From assembly GCA_026745465.1 (NCBI GenBank), contig JACYXH010000310.1, positions 4,688,501 to 4,752,500 on the forward strand: 64,000 nt of DNA, written 5' to 3'. The stretch's first letter is position 1; each line of letters opens with the position of its first letter. Under the pieces are notes generated by a model. That model made no database searches. It was not told the origin of the DNA and saw nothing but the letters and a program-made list of their open reading frames with translations. Below are positions 63,384-64,000 of this stretch, one piece after another. Both the position numbers and the translations under genes were made by a program. This DNA comes from Lota lota. Taxonomy: Eukaryota > Chordata > Actinopteri > Gadiformes > Lotidae.

Positions 63384-63450
<67 letters not shown>
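63288..63450. repeat. (TCTA)16 to (TCTG)21 compound tetranucleotide repeat
   Basis: TCTA units 63288-63353 change through mixed units to TCTG units 63365-63450. Surrounding sequence to 63510 is degenerate GTCT/CCAT repeat. Confidence 0.97.
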
Positions 63451-63510
63451 TTCTATATATGTCTGTCTCTCCGTCCGCCCATCCATCCATCAGTCCCTCT
63501 GTCTGTCTCA

Positions 63511-64000
63511 TCTTGTCTCTTCTGTCATTGTCCCCTCCCATTCCTCACCTGCTTTACAGGGTCACTTAAGAGCTGTAGAACACTGTTAGCGGCAAGCTAA
63601 TTCTTAATGCAGTCAAGATGAACTGCAATCGCTCATGTTTAAATTCACAATCAAGTCTGACTGTTAATGAACCTGTGCTGCTCTTGACACATGAAGATTA
63701 AAAATGAAAGCATCGTTATTCTCAGAAGGCGTCTTTGCTCTCTCGTATGTCCCTTTAAGCCATAATAATCATGGCTCCCATTACCAAATTAAACAGCAAG
63801 CAAGTAGGATGCCTCATATACACCCCACAGTATTCAGACCTATCTGCAGATTTCAGTCCGGGGCTAAATGCCCTTACAGTAAATAGTCACTCTTCAAGAT
63901 CATGTATGTTGCCACTTGGCAGCCATCCAGCACATTTTATTAGCTGTAAATTATCCAAATTTTAGAACACAGACTGGGCGAATATTGAAGAAGGCCAACT
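63511..64000. other. Right edge, no gene recognised
   Basis: Unique sequence with no exon or repeat that I can recognise. Confidence 0.5.

Overview
This is a piece of a vertebrate nuclear genome, almost certainly a ray-finned (teleost) fish. Evidence: small exons with canonical GT/AG borders separated by kilobase introns, tRNA-derived SINEs with the fish-type 3' tail ending near GTCTGCTAAATGAC, short foldback/MITE elements, LINE 3' fragments, and a very high density of pure dinucleotide microsatellites and homopolymer runs. Such repeat density is known from several fish groups (for example cod-like fish) but does not identify the species. No operon-like, prokaryotic or CRISPR content is present.

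The one gene that can be supported is on the minus strand, from about 21 kb down to the left edge and beyond it: clip2 (CLIP-115, CAP-Gly domain-containing linker protein 2), a microtubule plus-end-tracking protein. Eight coding exons (1582-18168) and the splice donor of a non-coding first exon (20290) were reconstructed. All splice phases agree and give 490 uninterrupted codons: a basic N-terminus, CAP-Gly domain 1, a linker with a polyglycine insertion, CAP-Gly domain 2, a serine-rich region and the start of the long coiled coil. The remaining coiled-coil exons lie outside the window. A CCAAT/GC-box cluster at 21.0-21.13 kb is the likely promoter region.

The clip2 introns carry the more unusual structure: an ~874-bp tandem duplication in intron 5 that has copied the 3' splice site of exon 6, a SINE 32 nt from the splice donor of exon 3, a SINE split by a ~550-bp insertion, a 25-bp perfect foldback element in intron 6, a 46-bp minisatellite in intron 1 and a (CT)105 tract in intron 3.

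From 21.3 to 64 kb (43 kb upstream of clip2) no protein-coding gene could be supported. The stretch holds AT-rich unique sequence, microsatellites (CA/TG, GA/CT, TTTC, TCTA/TCTG, GGAC/AGAC), homopolymers including a 64-base C run, a LINE fragment at 50 kb, two MITE-like foldback elements (35.1 and 52.3 kb), SINEs (25.3 and 56.4 kb), and a local duplication at 54.4/56.7 kb. The unique sequence could contain distal enhancers, but this cannot be shown without comparison to other genomes. No convincing new molecular system was found; the most interesting items are the duplicated decoy splice sites and the repeat-driven changes in and around clip2.
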